In this document: positions 1 to 9,038 of the stretch, piece by piece
Layout of the letters: each line of letters starts with the position of its first letter
Numbering within the stretch: position 1 is the stretch's first letter
DNA from: Achromobacter xylosoxidans
Lineage (GTDB): Bacteria > Pseudomonadota > Gammaproteobacteria > Burkholderiales > Burkholderiaceae_B
Length of the DNA stretch: 64,000 nucleotides
Direction: 5' to 3'
Assembly: GCF_014490035.1 (NCBI RefSeq)
Contig: NZ_CP061008.1
Coordinates: 2,790,001-2,854,000, forward strand
Notes under the pieces: generated by a model
What the model saw: the letters and a program-made list of their open reading frames with translations, nothing else
Database searches by the model: none
What the model was told of the DNA's origin: nothing
Position numbers and translations under genes: made by a program

Positions 1-130
1 CCAGGGAATTGAAGCGGTACCAGGCGACCGCGGCCGTCAGCACCATGCCGCAGACCAGGATGACCGCCATCGCGCCCCAGAAGGTCAGGAAAGCGCGTCC
101 GAAGAGCGAGCGGGTGGGCAGCCAGGCCAT
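1..130 (-). CDS. Sensor histidine kinase, N-terminal fragment
   Basis: Only the first 43 codons lie in the window; the gene continues past the left edge. The start codon overlaps the stop of the response regulator (ATGA at 130-127 on the minus strand), so the two are translationally coupled. The visible residues are a short basic cytoplasmic start (MAWLPTRSLFGR) followed by a hydrophobic stretch of about 22 residues (FLTFWGAMAVILVCGMVLTA), which fits the first membrane helix of a membrane sensor kinase. No kinase motif is visible; the identification rests on this helix and on coupling to an OmpR-family regulator. Confidence 0.75.
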   Translation of the reverse strand, partial: MAWLPTRSLFGRAFLTFWGAMAVILVCGMVLTAAVAWYRFNSL

Positions 131-843
131 CAGTCAGCGCCGGCCAGTACGTAACCCAGGCCGCGCAGGTTGCGGATCGCCAATGTCTCGGCGCCGCTGT
201 CGCTGCGCAGCTTCTTGCGCAGCGAGCTGATGTGGGTGTCGATGCTGCGGTCGTAGCGGTCGGGCTTGCGGCCCAGCGCGTACAGACCGATCTGGTCGCG
301 CGCGACCACCTGCCCGGGCGTGCGCATGAGGATTTCCAGGATGCGCTGTTCGGCGCCGGTCAATGGAATTTCGCTGTCGCCCATTCGCAGCACGCCGGTG
401 GCGGCGTCCAGCGACACTGCGCCCAGCGCCAGGGCGGGGCGGGCCGTGTCGGGCACCTCTTCGAAGCGGCGCAGGACCGCCGTGATGCGGGCCTTGAGTT
501 CGCGCGGACTGAAGGGTTTGGCCAGGTAGTCGTCGGCGCCGAACTCCAAGCCCAGCACGCGGTCCGTCTCGCCGCCGTGGGCGGTGAACATGATGACCGG
601 CCGGCGCGAGCGCAGGCGGTATTGCTTCAACAGATCCAGCCCATTGCCGTCGGGCAGCATCAGGTCCAGCAGCACCAGGTCGTAGTCGTCCTGAGCCAAC
701 AGGGCCAGGCCCTGCGTGCCGCTATGCGCCAGGGTGAGCCGGCAATGACCGGGTTCCAGGTACTCGCGCAGCATCTGCGCAAGCTCGACATCGTCATCGA
801 TCAGCAGGATGCGGCGAGTCGCCGGTGCGTGGGAAAAAGGCAT
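130..843 (-). CDS. OmpR/PhoB-family response regulator
   Basis: This 237-residue protein is a two-domain DNA-binding response regulator. The receiver domain (about residues 11-125) has the acidic pair at D16-D17, the phospho-acceptor D60 in LVLLDLMLPDG, and the conserved lysine K109 in YLAKPF. The winged-helix output domain (about 140-235) ends with the usual SIDTHISSLRKKL recognition region and RGLGYVL wing. It is the first gene of a pair with the overlapping sensor kinase and is divergent from the TonB-dependent receptor. The pairing is clear; the signal is not. CpxR- or RstA-like stress sensing is possible but not shown by the sequence. Confidence 0.93.
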   Translation of the reverse strand: MPFSHAPATRRILLIDDDVELAQMLREYLEPGHCRLTLAHSGTQGLALLAQDDYDLVLLDLMLPDGNGLDLLKQYRLRSRRPVIMFTAHGGETDRVLGLEFGADDYLAKPFSPRELKARITAVLRRFEEVPDTARPALALGAVSLDAATGVLRMGDSEIPLTGAEQRILEILMRTPGQVVARDQIGLYALGRKPDRYDRSIDTHISSLRKKLRSDSGAETLAIRNLRGLGYVLAGAD

Positions 844-967
844 GCGTGTCGTCGGTTCTGCATCCGGCAGTTTGGCTTATGGCCGCGGGCCGGAGTGTCA
901 AGAAGTGCAAAGAAGATAAAAGTTGCGGAAAGCGTGTTGCTGGCTCCCGGCAGGTCCAATTCTAATA

Positions 968-982
968 TGAGAATGGTTTTCA
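968..982 (+). promoter_or_regulatory. Fur box upstream of the siderophore receptor
   Basis: TGAGAAT-G-GTTTTCA matches the 7-1-7 Fur motif (TGATAAT-N-ATTATCA) at most positions and lies in an unusually AT-rich patch. It sits 73 bp before the receptor start. A possible -35 (TTGCTG, 937-942) with a -10 (TCTAAT, 961-966, spacer 18) would put the Fur box over the -10 and transcription start, as expected for iron repression. The promoter elements are weaker evidence than the Fur box. Confidence 0.75.
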
Positions 983-1055
983 TTAATAAATACGAGGCAG
1001 GACGGACGCCGCACGCGGGGTGGGGCGCGGGCCTGGGACGGGAGAAACTGGAATC

Positions 1056-3074
1056 ATGAGCAGCAAAGAATTGGTCGCCGGCCGGCGCGGTCCGGGTTCG
1101 CGCACGCAGTTGGCGGCGGCCCTGTGCGCAGCGGGTTTCGGCGTGGCGCAGCCCGCCTGGGCGCAGAGCGCCGACACTGCCAAGACCCTGGACACCGTGG
1201 TGGTGACGGCCTCGGGCTATGAACAGCAGATCCAGGACGCGCCGGCATCGATCAGCGTGATCACCCGCGAGGACCTGGACAAGAAGTTCTACCGCGACAT
1301 CAACGACGCGCTGGTGGACGTGCCGGGCGTGATCGTGACGGGCGGCGGCGACCGCCAGGACATCAGCCTGCGCGGCATGGGCCCTAAGTACACGCTGATC
1401 CTGATCGACGGCAAGCGCCAGAATTCGCGCGAAACCCGCACCAACTCGGACTCCACGGGCGTCGAAGGCGGCTGGACGCCGCCGCTTTCCGCCATCGAGC
1501 GCATCGAGGTGGTGCGCGGCCCCATGTCGTCGCTGTACGGCTCGGACGCCATGGGCGGGGTGATCAACATCATCACGCGCAAGGTGCCCTCGGAGTGGGG
1601 CGGCGAGATCCGCCTGGACAGCACCATCCAGGAAAGCAACAAGTCGGGCGACATCTACCAGGGCAACTTCTACCTGTCCGGCCCGATCAAGACGGACCTG
1701 CTGGGTCTGCAGATCTACGGCCAGGCCACGCAGCGCGACGAAGACGACATCGTCGACGGCTTCCGCAAGCGCAACTCGGAAAGCGTCACGGCCAAGCTGG
1801 CGCTGACGCCCAACCGCGACCACGACATCGTGCTTGAAGCGACCACCATGCGCCAGAAGCTGCACGAAACGCTGGGCAAGACGGTCGAGCCGCTGCCGCC
1901 CGGCCAGGCTTGCGGACGCAATGGCTGCCCGGCTTCGTCCGATACCGACTACCGCAGCAACAAGTGGGCGCTGTCGCATACCGGACGCTGGGGCTGGGGC
2001 GTGTCGGACAGCTACGTGCAGCAGGAAGAGTTCGACAACCGCTCGCGCCAGATGAAGATCAAGAACCTGGACATCCAGACGAGCTGGACGCTGCCGCTGG
2101 GTTCGCACATGCTGACCCTGGGCGGCAGCTACCTCAGCCAGCGCCTGAACGACCAGACCGGCAACCAGCTGGCCAACGGCCCCAGCAAGGTGGACCGCTA
2201 CCAGTGGGCCTTGTTCGCCGAAGACGAATGGCGCCTGACCGAGACCTTCGCAGTCACCACCGGCCTGCGCATGGACGAAGACGAGAACTTCGGCACGCAT
2301 TTCAGCCCGCGCCTGTACGGCGTCTGGCACATGGCCGACCGCTGGACCCTGAAGGGCGGCGTGTCCACGGGCTTTCGCGCGCCCGACCTGCGCCAGACGG
2401 TGGCGGGCTGGGGCCAGGTCAGCCGCGGCGGCAATATGTACGGCAATCCGGACCTGACGCCCGAGAAGTCGGTAACCGAGGAAATCGGCATCCTGTATGA
2501 CGACGGCGAAGGCTTCAACGCCGGCCTGACCGTCTTCAACAACGACTTCAAGGACAAGATCACCCGCGTCGCCTGCCCCGCGACCCAGTGCACGGACGGC
2601 CCGAACCAGTTCGGCTCGGATCCGACCACCTACATGAACGTGGACAAGGCCAATTCCCGCGGCGTGGAAGCCAACCTGAAGCTGCCGCTGTCGCGCGACT
2701 GGTCCCTGACCAGCAGCTACACGTTCACCAAGTCGGAGCAGAAGTCCGGCCAGTACAAGGGCCAGCCGCTCAATCAGCTGCCCAAGCACCTGTTCACCAC
2801 CACGGTGAACTGGCAGGCCTCGGATGAGCTGCAGGCCTGGGCGCGGCTGAACTACCGCGGCAAGGAAAGCCAGCCCATCACCGGTCCGTCGTCCTCGTCG
2901 GTGGTCGCGCCTTCCTACACCTTCGTGGACCTGGGCGGTTCGTACCAGGTGAACAAGACGGTGGCGGTGTACGCCGGCATCTACAACCTGTTCGACAAGC
3001 AGGTCACGTACGACGACTACGGCTACGTCGAGGACGGCCGCCGCTACTGGCTGGGCGTGGGCGTCAAGTTCTGA
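1056..3074 (+). CDS. TonB-dependent siderophore receptor (FepA/BfeA-like)
   Basis: This 672-residue outer-membrane receptor imports a ferric siderophore using TonB energy. The signal peptide probably ends at AWA-QS near residue 36. The TonB box region is TLDTVVVTA (about 44-52). A plug domain follows, with LRGMGPKYTLILIDG and the VRGPMSSLYGSDAMGGVINIIT block, then a 22-strand-type barrel ending in a terminal Phe (LGVGVKF). The ATG at 1056 is preferred over an in-frame GTG at 1020 because GGGAG lies 11 bp before it and the signal peptide then begins normally. It heads the iron operon that follows and has a Fur box upstream. The family suggests a catecholate or enterobactin-like ligand, but specificity cannot be read from sequence. 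Confidence 0.92.
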   Translation: MSSKELVAGRRGPGSRTQLAAALCAAGFGVAQPAWAQSADTAKTLDTVVVTASGYEQQIQDAPASISVITREDLDKKFYRDINDALVDVPGVIVTGGGDRQDISLRGMGPKYTLILIDGKRQNSRETRTNSDSTGVEGGWTPPLSAIERIEVVRGPMSSLYGSDAMGGVINIITRKVPSEWGGEIRLDSTIQESNKSGDIYQGNFYLSGPIKTDLLGLQIYGQATQRDEDDIVDGFRKRNSESVTAKLALTPNRDHDIVLEATTMRQKLHETLGKTVEPLPPGQACGRNGCPASSDTDYRSNKWALSHTGRWGWGVSDSYVQQEEFDNRSRQMKIKNLDIQTSWTLPLGSHMLTLGGSYLSQRLNDQTGNQLANGPSKVDRYQWALFAEDEWRLTETFAVTTGLRMDEDENFGTHFSPRLYGVWHMADRWTLKGGVSTGFRAPDLRQTVAGWGQVSRGGNMYGNPDLTPEKSVTEEIGILYDDGEGFNAGLTVFNNDFKDKITRVACPATQCTDGPNQFGSDPTTYMNVDKANSRGVEANLKLPLSRDWSLTSSYTFTKSEQKSGQYKGQPLNQLPKHLFTTTVNWQASDELQAWARLNYRGKESQPITGPSSSSVVAPSYTFVDLGGSYQVNKTVAVYAGIYNLFDKQVTYDDYGYVEDGRRYWLGVGVKF

Positions 3075-3116
3075 GTTTGAAAGGGCGCCTGGCGCCCGCA
3101 ACATGAAGAGGTACGC

Positions 3117-4067
3117 ATGAAGAAGCAAACGCAAGCAGGCCGCGTCCGGCGTTGGGCGGTTCAGGCCGGGGCCGCGCTGGTCCTGGGCGCCGCCACGGCG
3201 GTATGCGCGGCGCAGGCGACGCTGCCGGTGAAGCATGCGCGCGGCGAAACCGCCGTGCCGGCCAATCCGGCGAAGACGGTGGTGATGGACCTGGCCGTGC
3301 TGGACACGCTGCATGCGCTGGGCGTGGACGCGACGGGCGTACCGACGGTCGCCAAGTGGCCGCCGCAGCTAAGCCAGTATGCCGATGAGCGCTACCTGAA
3401 GGTGGGTTCGATGTTCGAGCCCAACTACGAGGTGATCCACGCCGCCGCGCCGCAACTCATTTTCGTGGCGGGCCGCTCGGCGCCCAAGTACGACGAGCTC
3501 GCCAAGCTGGCGCCCACCGTGGACCTGACGGTCAATGCCCGGGACCTGGTGGGCAGCGTCGCGCGCAACACCGAAACGCTGGCCGCCATCTATGGCAAGC
3601 AGGATGTCGCCAAGACCAAGCTCGACGCCCTGCGCGCCTCGATCGCGGACCTGAATGGCAAGGCGGCCAACGCCGGCACCGCGCTGATCGTGCTGACCAC
3701 CGGCGGCAAGATGAGCGCCTACGGTCCGGGTTCGCGCTTCGGCGTGATCCACGACGCCTTCGGCATCAAGCCGGCGACGACGGGGCTGAGCGTGTCGAAC
3801 CACGGCCAGGCGATCTCGTTCGAGTTCATCGCCCAGACCGATCCCGACTGGCTGTTCGTGATCGACCGCGATGCCGCCATCGGCCGTGAGGGCGTGTCGG
3901 CCCAGCGCATGCTGGACAACGAGCTGGTGCGCCCGACCAAGGCCTGGAAGAACAAGCGCGTGGTCTACCTGAACGGCTACAACTGGTATCTGCTGGGCAG
4001 CGCGGGCCTGACCGCGATGCAGCAGAACGTGGACGAGATCGCGGCCGCGCTGGCCGCGGGCAAGTAA
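3117..4067 (+). CDS. Periplasmic siderophore-binding protein (CeuE/VctP/FatB-like)
   Basis: This 316-residue protein captures the ferric siderophore in the periplasm and delivers it to the two permeases downstream. A signal peptide covers roughly the first 34 residues. The mature part has the class III binding-protein layout: VVMDLAVLDTLHALG near the start, GSMFEPNYEVIHAAAPQLIFVAGR in the first lobe, and a long linking helix before the second lobe (ALIVLTTGGKMSAYGPGSRFGVIHDAFG). The alanine-rich end of the signal peptide does not make a lipobox (V precedes Cys30), so it is probably soluble. A GAAGAGG ribosome-binding site lies just before the ATG. The best family match is the CeuE/VctP type used for catecholate siderophores. 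Confidence 0.9.
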   Translation: MKKQTQAGRVRRWAVQAGAALVLGAATAVCAAQATLPVKHARGETAVPANPAKTVVMDLAVLDTLHALGVDATGVPTVAKWPPQLSQYADERYLKVGSMFEPNYEVIHAAAPQLIFVAGRSAPKYDELAKLAPTVDLTVNARDLVGSVARNTETLAAIYGKQDVAKTKLDALRASIADLNGKAANAGTALIVLTTGGKMSAYGPGSRFGVIHDAFGIKPATTGLSVSNHGQAISFEFIAQTDPDWLFVIDRDAAIGREGVSAQRMLDNELVRPTKAWKNKRVVYLNGYNWYLLGSAGLTAMQQNVDEIAAALAAGK

Positions 4068-4100
4068 AGCCTGATGCATGAGCGGCGGGAGTAATCGCGG

Positions 4101-5093
4101 GTGAGTTGGCGGCAGTCGATAGGCGGTTGGGGCGGGCTGGCGGTGGCGGTAGGCTTGCTGCTGGCCCTGTGCGCGGCCAGCGTCAGCCTGGGGGCGGGCC
4201 AGCTCAGCCTGGCCGCGCTGTGGGGCACTGGTGACGAGGCCGAGCGTGCCTGGCGCCTGCTGATGGTCAGCCGCATCCCCCGCACGCTGGCCTTGCTGCT
4301 GGCCGGCATGTCGCTGGCGGTGGCCGGACTCATCATGCAGATGCTGGTGCGCAACCGCTACGTCGAACCCACCACGGCCGGCACCGTGGAGTCCGCCACC
4401 CTGGGCATACTCGTGGTCACGCTGCTGGCGCCGGACACGCCCGTGATCGGCAAGATGTTGACGGCCACGGGCTTCGCGCTGGCGGGCACCTTGCTGTTTC
4501 TGGCGCTGCTCAAGCGCGTGCCGCTGCGCACGCCCTTCATCGTGCCGCTGATCGGCCTGATCCTGGGCGGCGTGATCCACGCGGCCACCACCTTCGTCGC
4601 CTATCGCTACGACCTGCTGCAGTCGCTGCACGCCTGGACCACGGGCGATTTTTCCGGCGTGCTGCGGGGGCGCTATGAATTGCTCTGGATCGGCTTCGGC
4701 CTGGCCTGCGCGGCTTACGCGGCGGCCGATCGTTACACCGTGGCCGGCATGGGCCGCGAGTTCGCCGCCAACCTGGGCTTGAACCATGCGCGGCTGACGC
4801 TGGCCGGACTGCTGATCGTGTCGGCGATTTCGGCCGTGGTGGTGGTGACGGCCGGCGGCATTCCCTTTCTGGGCCTGATCGTGCCCAATGCCGTCAGCCT
4901 GGTGCTGGGCGACAACATGCGCCGCGCCATCCCCTGGGTGGCGGTGCTGGGCGGCGTGTTCGTGTTGGCCTGCGACGTCATCGGCAGGCTGGTGATCCAT
5001 CCCTACGAGATTCCCATCGGCACGGTGGTCGGCGTGCTGGGCAGCATCCTGTTCCTGTGGCTGTTGCGCGCGCGGAGGAACCGGCTTGGCTGA
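4101..5093 (+). CDS. FecCD-family iron-siderophore permease, subunit 1
   Basis: This 330-residue inner-membrane permease has about nine or ten hydrophobic helices and the family features SRIPRTLALLLAGMSLAVAGLIMQ near the N-terminus and GGIPFLGLIVPNAVSLVLG in the coupling-loop region. The start is GTG at 4101, with GGGAG nine bases upstream; no better ATG lies in frame. Its end overlaps the next permease by 8 bp. With the second permease it should form the heterodimeric channel of a VctDG/CeuBC-type transporter, as in other systems whose binding protein is CeuE-like. Confidence 0.92.
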   Translation: MSWRQSIGGWGGLAVAVGLLLALCAASVSLGAGQLSLAALWGTGDEAERAWRLLMVSRIPRTLALLLAGMSLAVAGLIMQMLVRNRYVEPTTAGTVESATLGILVVTLLAPDTPVIGKMLTATGFALAGTLLFLALLKRVPLRTPFIVPLIGLILGGVIHAATTFVAYRYDLLQSLHAWTTGDFSGVLRGRYELLWIGFGLACAAYAAADRYTVAGMGREFAANLGLNHARLTLAGLLIVSAISAVVVVTAGGIPFLGLIVPNAVSLVLGDNMRRAIPWVAVLGGVFVLACDVIGRLVIHPYEIPIGTVVGVLGSILFLWLLRARRNRLG

Positions 5094-6072
5094 ACTTGCA
5101 GTCTCCGTCCCGGCGCCGGCCCGGGCACCGCAGGCCTGGCGCCTGTGGCTGCTGGGCGCCATTGCGCTGGCCTGCGCCATCGCCTTCATGACGCTGGGCG
5201 CCAACGGCCAGTGGTCCTTCGTGATCCCGTTCCGCGGCGCCAAGCTGGCGGCGATGCTGCTGGTGGCCTATGCGGTGGCGGTGTCGTCGGTGCTGTTCCA
5301 GACGATCACCCACAATCGCATCCTGACGCCCGCCATCATGGGCTTTGACGCCCTGTACCTGCTGATCCAGGCCGTGGTGGTGTTCGGCTTCGGCCAGGCG
5401 GCCGCGGCCGCCAGCCATCCGGTGGCCGCCTTCCTGCTGGAGGTGGGCGCCATGACCGCGTTCGCCTGCCTGCTGTTCCGTTGGCTGTTCTCGGACGCGG
5501 TGCGCAGCCTGCACCTGATGATGCTGGTGGGCATCATTTTCGGCCTGTTGTTTCGCAGCCTGTCCAACTTCGTGGTGCGGCTGATCGACCCCAATGAATT
5601 CCTGGTGTTGCAGGACCGCATGTTCGCCAGCTTCAACACCGTGCGCGTGGGTCTGCTGCCGATCGCGCTGGCCGCGGTGTGCGCCGCGTCGCTGCTGGTG
5701 TGGCGCATGCGGCGGCGCTACGACGTGCTGGCGCTGGGCCGCGACATCGCGGTGAACCTGGGCGTGGACTATCGCCGCACGCTGATGCTGACGCTGGCCG
5801 CCATCGCCGTGCTGGTGTCGGTATCCACCGCGCTGGTGGGGCCGGTGACGTTCTTCGGCCTGCTGGTCAGCAACCTGGCCTATCAGGCCATGGGGTCCGA
5901 CCGGCATCGCCACACCGTCCCGGCGGCCGTGCTGCTGAGCGTGATCTTCCTGGTAGGCGGCCAGACGCTGCTGGAACGCGTGCTGGGCCTGAATACCACC
6001 GTCAGCGTGGTGATCGAATTCCTGGGCGGGTTGATGTTCCTTGCCCTGATCCTGCGCAGGGGGCGCCGATGA
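5086..6072 (+). CDS. FecCD-family iron-siderophore permease, subunit 2
   Basis: This 328-residue permease partners the preceding subunit. It carries the family helices and the conserved coupling region TALVGPVTFFGLLVSNLAYQ. Translation appears to begin at a TTG codon (5086) placed 6-7 bases after GGAGGA inside the end of the upstream gene. Its stop overlaps the ATPase start as ATGA. Overlaps on both sides imply stoichiometric, coupled translation of the transporter core. Confidence 0.92.
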   Translation: MAELAVSVPAPARAPQAWRLWLLGAIALACAIAFMTLGANGQWSFVIPFRGAKLAAMLLVAYAVAVSSVLFQTITHNRILTPAIMGFDALYLLIQAVVVFGFGQAAAAASHPVAAFLLEVGAMTAFACLLFRWLFSDAVRSLHLMMLVGIIFGLLFRSLSNFVVRLIDPNEFLVLQDRMFASFNTVRVGLLPIALAAVCAASLLVWRMRRRYDVLALGRDIAVNLGVDYRRTLMLTLAAIAVLVSVSTALVGPVTFFGLLVSNLAYQAMGSDRHRHTVPAAVLLSVIFLVGGQTLLERVLGLNTTVSVVIEFLGGLMFLALILRRGRR

Positions 6073-6833
6073 TAGAGATCCAGCAAGTCAGCAAGCAATA
6101 CGGCGACAGCGTGGTGGTCGACGACGTCAGCCTGTCGCTGCCGGCGGGCGGCGTCACGGCGATCATCGGCCCCAACGGCGCAGGCAAGTCCACGCTGCTG
6201 TCCATGGTCAGCCGTCTGCTTCCCATGTCCGCGGGCCGGGTGCTGGTCGAGGGGCTGGACGTGACCCGGGCCGATAGTCGCGAACTGGCGCGCCGCCTGG
6301 CCATCCTGCGGCAGGACAATCACCTGCCGCTGCGGTTGACGGCCAGGGATCTGGTCGCGTTCGGCCGTTATCCGCACACGGGCGGCCGCCTGACGCTGGA
6401 AGACAAGGACCACATCGACCGCGCCATCGCCTACCTGAACCTGGAGCCGCTGGCCGACCGCTACCTGGACGAGATGTCGGGCGGGCAGCGCCAGCGCGCC
6501 TTCGTGGCGATGGTGCTGTGCCAGGACACGCGCTACGTCCTTCTGGACGAACCGCTGAACAGCCTGGACATGAAGCATGCCGTCGCCATGATGGGCACGC
6601 TGCGGCGCGCGGCGGACGAGCTGGGCAAGACGGTGGTGCTGGTGCTGCACGACATCAATTTCGCGTCCACCTACGCGGACCGCATCGTGGCGATGCGGGC
6701 AGGGCGCATCGCGCATCAGGGGACTCCGGCCGAACTGGTCCGGCCGGAGGTCCTGAGCGAACTGTACGAGCTGCCGATCGAGGTGCACGAGATCGGCGGC
6801 CGGCGCATCTGCGTCTATTACCGCCAGCCTTAG
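6069..6833 (+). CDS. Iron-siderophore ABC transporter ATPase
   Basis: This 254-residue ATPase drives siderophore import. Visible motifs are Walker A GPNGAGKS, the signature MSGGQRQRAF, Walker B YVLLDEPLNSLD and the switch histidine in LVLHDINFA. The start ATG overlaps the previous stop (ATGA), which excludes the longer in-frame extension that runs back inside the permease gene. It is the last gene of the iron operon; its stop overlaps by 4 bp the stop of the convergent nucleotidase gene. It fits the VctC/CeuD subgroup. Confidence 0.94.
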   Translation: MIEIQQVSKQYGDSVVVDDVSLSLPAGGVTAIIGPNGAGKSTLLSMVSRLLPMSAGRVLVEGLDVTRADSRELARRLAILRQDNHLPLRLTARDLVAFGRYPHTGGRLTLEDKDHIDRAIAYLNLEPLADRYLDEMSGGQRQRAFVAMVLCQDTRYVLLDEPLNSLDMKHAVAMMGTLRRAADELGKTVVLVLHDINFASTYADRIVAMRAGRIAHQGTPAELVRPEVLSELYELPIEVHEIGGRRICVYYRQP

Positions 6834-8941
6834 CGGCTGAGATCCACCGCGTAGCGCGACAGCTGGGTCACCGGGTCAGGCGTGGCGTCATGCACCGTGA
6901 CGTTGTCCACGCCATGCGCGGCGGCCATGGCCAGGGTGCCCGGCACCGACGAAAACACCACCGGGCCGGCCAGGACGCCCACTCGCGCGAAGCGCCAGCT
7001 GCGGTCCAGGCCATAGGTGGCCAGATCCAGGTCTGGGTGCTTGCGGATGTAGCTGATCAGCACGTCGCGGCTGGCGTCCGGGGCTTGCAGCACGATGTCG
7101 CCCTTGCCGCCGGCCAGGCCGGGGAAGTCGCCGCCGCCGCTGGCGCGGTAGTTGTTCGTGACCACCAGGAATTGCGCAGCGGGATCGAGTGGCGCGCCCT
7201 GGTACGTCAGCTGCGTGATGCGTGTACCCTTGGGCCGGGTGACGTCGATTTCGTACCGCAGGGCATTGCCTGCGGCATAGAGCACGTCGAAGTTGAAGGT
7301 CGGAAAACCCGTGTCGACCAGATCCTGCGGCGCGACCTGGCCCGGGTCGATCTGCTTGAACTGCTCGGCGGTCTTCTCCAGCCATTGGCGCACGATGTCG
7401 CCGCTGACCCGCACCACTTGCAAGGTGTTGGGGTACAGGTAAAGATCGGCGGCGTTGTTGATGGCGATGTTGCCCTGCTTCACGTAGGTGAAGTCGCCCG
7501 GACCGTTGCGTCCGCCCTTGAAGGGCGCGGCCGCCGACAGGATGGGCAGGGCGGCATACGAGGGTTTGTTCTTGGCGATGTAGTCCGTCAGATAGTCGAT
7601 CTGCGCCATGTTGACGATTTGCAGCGCCGACACGTCGCCCGCCAGCGCGTAATAGGTCGCCATGTCGAAGCGGCTCTGGCCGATGGGCGTTTTGACATAG
7701 GCGATGGTGGCGGCGTGTTCAGCCTGCACCAGCTGCTGCGCGGCGGCGTCGGGTTCGACGTAGGTCGCGGGCGTGGCGCCGTTCTGCGCGGTCAGGCGCG
7801 TGGAGATGCGTTGCACGCGCGTGGCGTCCTTCTGCACCTGCCAGCCTTTGTCATAGGCAAGCTTGAGCGTGATCTGGCCGAGGTTGTTGCCCCACTGGCC
7901 GGCCTGCACCGCCGGTACGCCGTTGATCAGGCCTTTCTCCAGATCTATCCCGGGCTGCCCCGCGAATTGCGACTTGGCATTGGTGTCGGGGAACAGCAGG
8001 TGCTGGTGACCGGTGATCAGCGCGTCGATGCCAGGCACCTGGCTCAGGTAGCCCGCGCCGTTTTCCATGGCCGGGCTGTAGGCGCTGAGCATGTCGATGC
8101 CGCCGTGCGCCAGCGCCACCACCAGATCGGCGCCCGCCGCGCGCATTTCGGGTATATAGCGTTGCGCCGATTCCTTCCAGCCCGCGACTTCCACGTGGCC
8201 TTCCAGATTGGCTTTGTCCCATTGCAGGATGGGCGGGGGCGCAAAGCCGATCACGCCGACCTTCAGCGCGACCTCGATCTGCTTGCCGTTGGGATCGGTG
8301 GCCTTGAAGGTCTTGTTCAGCAGGACCCAGGGCTTGAAGATGGGCTGCTTGCTGGCGGCCGACACCACGTTGGCGGACACGAAGGGAAAGCCCGGCGCCG
8401 CGCAGTCCTTGGCCCCGGCGGGGTTGGTCTGCGCCGTGCCCTTGCCGATGCCGGCCAGCCCGAAATTCGTGTCGGTGATCTGCGACAGGAACGGCAGGCC
8501 GTAGTTGAACTCATGGTTGCCCAGCGTGGCTGCGTCATAGGCCAGCAGTTTCATCTGCTTGTAGATCGCCAGCATGTCGCTGCATTGCACCGGCTTGACC
8601 AGCGCCTGGTAGTCGGACAAGGCGGTGCCCTGGATGGTGTCGCCGTTGTCGAACAGCAGCGTGTTGGCATTCTGCTTGCGCGCATTGGCGATCAACGTGG
8701 CCGTGCGGTCCACGCCGTAGCTCTTGTCCTCGGCCAGCTTGTAGTAGTCGTAGCCCAGCACGTTGGCATGCAGGTCGGTGGTGCCCAGGATGGCCACGTC
8801 CAGGGTGGAGCCTGCGGGCACGCCGGCCTGCGGCGGGGTGTCGGGCGTGTCGTCGTCATTGTCGCCGCCGCAAGCGGCCAGGCTTGCCAGCAACGCGGCG
8901 CTGGCGGACAGCGCAAAGAGCTTTCCTAGATTCGGCTTCAC
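6830..8941 (-). CDS. cpdB: Lipoprotein 2',3'-cyclic-nucleotide 2'-phosphodiesterase/3'-nucleotidase
   Basis: This 703-residue enzyme should hydrolyse 2',3'-cyclic nucleotides and 3'-nucleotides outside the cytoplasm to salvage phosphate and nucleosides. The N-terminal metallophosphatase domain has D56-x-H58 (TTDLHAN), NGDTIQG, the CpdB-type GNHEFNYGLPFL, AHGGID and TGHQH. The C-terminal half is the 5'-nucleotidase substrate domain (YRASGGGDFPGL). The start is a GTG at 8941 placed after GGAGGAAA, giving a signal peptide that ends in a lipobox (LAAC, Cys24) followed by GGDNDDD. CpdB enzymes are usually soluble periplasmic proteins, so lipid anchoring is notable. The gene stands alone, convergent with the iron operon. 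Confidence 0.88.
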   Translation of the reverse strand: MKPNLGKLFALSASAALLASLAACGGDNDDDTPDTPPQAGVPAGSTLDVAILGTTDLHANVLGYDYYKLAEDKSYGVDRTATLIANARKQNANTLLFDNGDTIQGTALSDYQALVKPVQCSDMLAIYKQMKLLAYDAATLGNHEFNYGLPFLSQITDTNFGLAGIGKGTAQTNPAGAKDCAAPGFPFVSANVVSAASKQPIFKPWVLLNKTFKATDPNGKQIEVALKVGVIGFAPPPILQWDKANLEGHVEVAGWKESAQRYIPEMRAAGADLVVALAHGGIDMLSAYSPAMENGAGYLSQVPGIDALITGHQHLLFPDTNAKSQFAGQPGIDLEKGLINGVPAVQAGQWGNNLGQITLKLAYDKGWQVQKDATRVQRISTRLTAQNGATPATYVEPDAAAQQLVQAEHAATIAYVKTPIGQSRFDMATYYALAGDVSALQIVNMAQIDYLTDYIAKNKPSYAALPILSAAAPFKGGRNGPGDFTYVKQGNIAINNAADLYLYPNTLQVVRVSGDIVRQWLEKTAEQFKQIDPGQVAPQDLVDTGFPTFNFDVLYAAGNALRYEIDVTRPKGTRITQLTYQGAPLDPAAQFLVVTNNYRASGGGDFPGLAGGKGDIVLQAPDASRDVLISYIRKHPDLDLATYGLDRSWRFARVGVLAGPVVFSSVPGTLAMAAAHGVDNVTVHDATPDPVTQLSRYAVDLSR

Positions 8942-9038
8942 CGTCTTTCCTCCGGGTTTGAAGGAAAGGAATTCTGCGCATGGCGTGTGACCCGGCCGTG
9001 ACACGGTCGCGCCACGGGGCGGGGCAGTCGTGCCGCGT

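Noticed and set aside
801..3314. Long open frame antisense to the TonB-dependent receptor
   Set aside because: Composition is Arg/His/Gln/Ala-rich with no domain; it mirrors the codon bias of the real gene in a high-GC genome. Similar antisense frames occur over nearly every large gene.
3369..5243. 624-codon antisense frame over the iron transporter genes
   Set aside because: Low-complexity His/Gln/Arg translation and no start signal; the opposite strand has two clear overlapping transporter genes.
5679..6068. N-terminal extension of the iron ABC ATPase
   Set aside because: It lies wholly inside the permease gene and has no ATPase homology. The ATGA start at 6069 gives a normal family length.
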